DNA of 7,382 nt, from the NCBI GenBank assembly GCA_017939945.1, contig JAGAZS010000252.1, positions 1 through 7,382 on the forward strand, given 5' to 3'. A program made the position numbers and the translations under genes. Source of the DNA: Schwartzia sp. (in: firmicutes) (GTDB taxonomy: Bacteria > Bacillota > Negativicutes > Selenomonadales > Selenomonadaceae). The notes under the pieces were generated by a model. It did no database searches and was not told where the DNA came from. It was given only the letters and a program-made list of their open reading frames with translations. This document shows positions 5,433-7,382 of the stretch, in pieces (the first letter of the stretch is position 1; the number at the start of each line of letters is the position of its first letter).

Positions 5433-6200
5433 TCACTTGTTTTTCTTGTCCTTCTTATCATTCTTGTCCTTACCTACATTTTGCCCGTTCTGCATCTTGG
5501 TCGGCCACTCCTGGAAGGTCAGCAAGCCGAGCTGATAAAGCGCTACTCCGTCCTTCGTCAGATCCGGGTTTTCCATCAGCATGACGCCGAACCGCCCGCC
5601 GTAGGCACCACGGAAAAATGTCTGAACCATCTGCGATTCCGCCCTCATGACCTCGTCAAATTTTCCGTCGCCGTTCGTGTCGACCTCGATTTCCTTGGCC
5701 GTAACCGCGTAGACGCCCGCGCGCCCGTCAACCTCGGTCAGGCGGATAAACTCATAGGGCGAGCTTTTCATGAACTTGTCGATGTATTCCTTCTGCTTTG
5801 CCTCCGGCTGCTTCGTGATATCCGTCGGAATCATCGATTCATCGAAAGCGTCGGGACGAATCACCCAGGCATAGTTGATCATCGCGTTTTCGCCCGTACC
5901 CGTGCTCTTGAAAATCAGCACATCCCCCTTCTCTTTCTCGTCGAAGAGCATGCTGACAGGAACCACCGAAGGCTTCCGCGGGCAGACAATCGTATAACCG
6001 TACCGCTGACTCGTGTATTTGTAGCCGCTGTCGATATAAGCCTGAAGCATTTCCTCCTCGGTCATTTGCTGCTGCTCGCCTTCGGTGGGAGCGTCCGGAA
6101 CAATCGCAGGCTCCTCCGCCGCGAACGCCTGCGGCATAGCCAGCGAAAGCGCCGCAAACGCCGCCGCAAAAGTCATCTTCATCGTTTTTTTCCAGTCCAT
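5433..6200 (-). CDS. secreted protein of unknown function
   Basis: I do not recognise a named family. The 255-residue protein has a clear Sec signal peptide: basic MDWKKTMK, hydrophobic core TFAAAFAALSLAM, and likely cleavage after AFA at residue 27. There is no lipobox, so it should be free in the periplasm or outside the cell. The mature part begins with an acidic, Gln-rich linker (28-50). It continues with YKYTSQRYGYTIVCPRKP (60-77), whose Cys73 is the only cysteine. DTNGDGKFDE at 174-183 resembles the first nine positions of an EF-hand or dockerin calcium loop, but position 12 is Met rather than an acidic residue. The C-terminus (from 244) is a run of Lys, Asp and Asn. AGGAGG at 6210-6215 lies 9 nt before the ATG. 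It follows cinA by 28 nt and ends in a terminator, so it is probably co-transcribed with cinA. Confidence 0.85.
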   Translation of the reverse strand: MDWKKTMKMTFAAAFAALSLAMPQAFAAEEPAIVPDAPTEGEQQQMTEEEMLQAYIDSGYKYTSQRYGYTIVCPRKPSVVPVSMLFDEKEKGDVLIFKSTGTGENAMINYAWVIRPDAFDESMIPTDITKQPEAKQKEYIDKFMKSSPYEFIRLTEVDGRAGVYAVTAKEIEVDTNGDGKFDEVMRAESQMVQTFFRGAYGGRFGVMLMENPDLTKDGVALYQLGLLTFQEWPTKMQNGQNVGKDKNDKKDKKNK

Positions 6201-6228
6201 TAAAATAATCCTCCTTTTATTTGGTGCA

Positions 6229-7382
6229 TTATTCCTTTATATATTTACGCAGGAGCGCAAGCGCCGCCTGCGATGCACGAAATTTGACCTGCCCGCGCGT
6301 GCCCGTGAAATTGTGCTTTTCCGCCACGGTTCCGTTTGCCCCCGACACCGCGATAAATACGGTGCCGACAGGCGTTTTTTCTGTACCGCCGCCCGGCCCC
6401 GCAAGCCCTGTAGTGCTAATTGCGACGTCCGCGCCGAGAACCTTTCGTGCGCCTTCAGCCATCGCCCGCGCCGTCGGTTCGGAGACCGCGCCGTATTCGG
6501 CGAGAATCTCGCGGGGAACGCCGAGGGTGTTTGCCTTGACCTCGTCGGTGTAGGAAACGATTCCCCCCTTGACGTACCCACTGCTTCCGGCAACGTCGGT
6601 CAAACGGCTCGCGACGAGGCCGCCCGTGCAGGACTCCGCCGCCGCCACGGTAAGCTTATTCTCCAAGAGTTCCTTCCCGACGATTTCCTCCATTTTTTCT
6701 TCGTCCGCACCGTAAACAAGACTGCCGAGCCGCTCACGGATTTCTTTTTCCACCGGCGCAATCAATGCCTCCGCCGCAGCCTCGTTTTCCGCTTTCGCGG
6801 TGATGCGGATAATCACGCCCGTCGGACGAACCAAGAGCGCCAGCGTCGGATTTTTCTGCGCGAGGATCAAATCGTCGATTTTCGTTTCCAGCATGGACTC
6901 GCCGATACCGTAAGTGTGCAGCACCCGCGAATAAATAATCGACGAGATGCCGTATTTTTCTACAAGATACGGCGCGAGGCTCCGTTGGAACATATCCTTC
7001 ATTTCCGACGGCGGACCGGGCAAATTGACGAGCAGTTTGCCGTCCTTTTCGAGCGCGACGCCCGGCGCGGTGCCCGCATGGTTGACGAAAATATGCGCGC
7101 CCTCAGGAATCATCGCCTGCCGCAGATTGTTTTCGGTCATTTCACGCCCGAGACGGGCGAAATGCGCCTTGAGCCGCGCCACACATTCCTCGTTCCGCGC
7201 CATTGTCCGCCCCATGACCTCCGCCGAAACTTCCTTCGTGATGTCGCCCCGAGTCGGACCGAGGCCGCCGGAAGTGATCACAAGGTCGGCACGGGACAAA
7301 GCGTGGGTGAGAACTTCCTTCATACGAACACGGTTGTCACCCACCGTCGTCTGGAAACAGACGTCGACGCCCATCCGGTTCA
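6229..7382 (-). CDS. cinA: CinA family protein (competence/damage-inducible; NMN amidohydrolase domain), 5' end outside window
   Basis: CinA proteins join a molybdopterin-binding-like (COG1058) domain, reported to hydrolyse ADP-ribose, to a PncC-type domain that deamidates nicotinamide mononucleotide. Together these act in pyridine nucleotide recycling. The visible part covers about 383 residues. The first domain shows CFQTTVGDN, TSGGLGPTRGDITKE, NHAGTAPGV and NLPGPPSEM. The C-terminal domain shows AAAESCTGGLVASRL, GGIVSYTDEVKANTLGV, and ISTTGLAGPGGGTEKTPVGTVFIAV, which carry the expected catalytic region. The frame stays open upstream of the Met at 7374 (Asn-Arg-Met-Gly-Val-Asp), and about 30 N-terminal residues with the usual GTELLLGQ motif are missing. 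The gene is therefore cut by the window edge, not truncated. In many Firmicutes cinA sits near pgsA and recA; that region is not visible here. Confidence 0.95.
   Translation of the reverse strand, partial: NRMGVDVCFQTTVGDNRVRMKEVLTHALSRADLVITSGGLGPTRGDITKEVSAEVMGRTMARNEECVARLKAHFARLGREMTENNLRQAMIPEGAHIFVNHAGTAPGVALEKDGKLLVNLPGPPSEMKDMFQRSLAPYLVEKYGISSIIYSRVLHTYGIGESMLETKIDDLILAQKNPTLALLVRPTGVIIRITAKAENEAAAEALIAPVEKEIRERLGSLVYGADEEKMEEIVGKELLENKLTVAAAESCTGGLVASRLTDVAGSSGYVKGGIVSYTDEVKANTLGVPREILAEYGAVSEPTARAMAEGARKVLGADVAISTTGLAGPGGGTEKTPVGTVFIAVSGANGTVAEKHNFTGTRGQVKFRASQAALALLRKYIKE

Noticed and set aside
5481..6203. 240-residue plus-strand open frame opposite the secreted-protein gene
   Set aside because: The minus-strand frame has a signal peptide, a strong AGGAGG and a terminator. 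The plus-strand frame has none of these, and its composition is Arg- and His-rich.

Overview
This window is an ordinary chromosomal housekeeping segment from a GC-rich member of the Firmicutes. The block yicC-remA-gmk-rpoZ-coaBC has the same order as Bacillus subtilis yloC-ylzA-gmk-yloH-yloI, and RemA is a Firmicutes-type protein. The high GC content, a dapF gene (meso-diaminopimelate pathway) and a secreted protein of a type I associate with Selenomonas-like genomes suggest the Negativicutes. That placement is an inference from style, not from a marker search.

Layout, left to right. Positions 1-215 hold a minus-strand tRNA cluster, transcribed as initiator tRNA-fMet, tRNA-Tyr, then a second tRNA-fMet cut by the window edge. 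Positions 289-4361 hold a six-gene minus-strand operon in the transcription order dapF, yicC, remA, gmk, rpoZ, coaBC. Gaps between genes range from overlap to 12 nt, so translation is probably coupled. The operon links cell-wall/lysine precursor synthesis, RNA turnover, matrix-gene regulation, GMP phosphorylation, RNA polymerase omega and coenzyme A synthesis. Between dapF and uppP lies an AT-rich region with a convincing pair of divergent promoters. uppP (undecaprenyl-diphosphate phosphatase, 4497-5345) runs on the plus strand and ends in a strong terminator. That terminator lies tail-to-tail with a second one serving the next minus-strand unit. The unit consists of a 5'-truncated cinA (running off the right edge) followed 28 nt downstream by a gene for a secreted protein of unknown function.

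The start codons of four genes are set by Shine-Dalgarno position: uppP at GTG 4497, yicC at TTG 3513, dapF at ATG 4361 and rpoZ at ATG 1724.

I found no mobile element, CRISPR array, phage or defence genes, and no convincing new system. The points most worth a second look are the secreted unknown protein with an aspartate-rich calcium-loop-like motif, the duplicated initiator tRNA around tRNA-Tyr, and the replacement of the usual priA-def-fmt continuation by tRNA genes. No gene-free stretch exceeds 300 bases.
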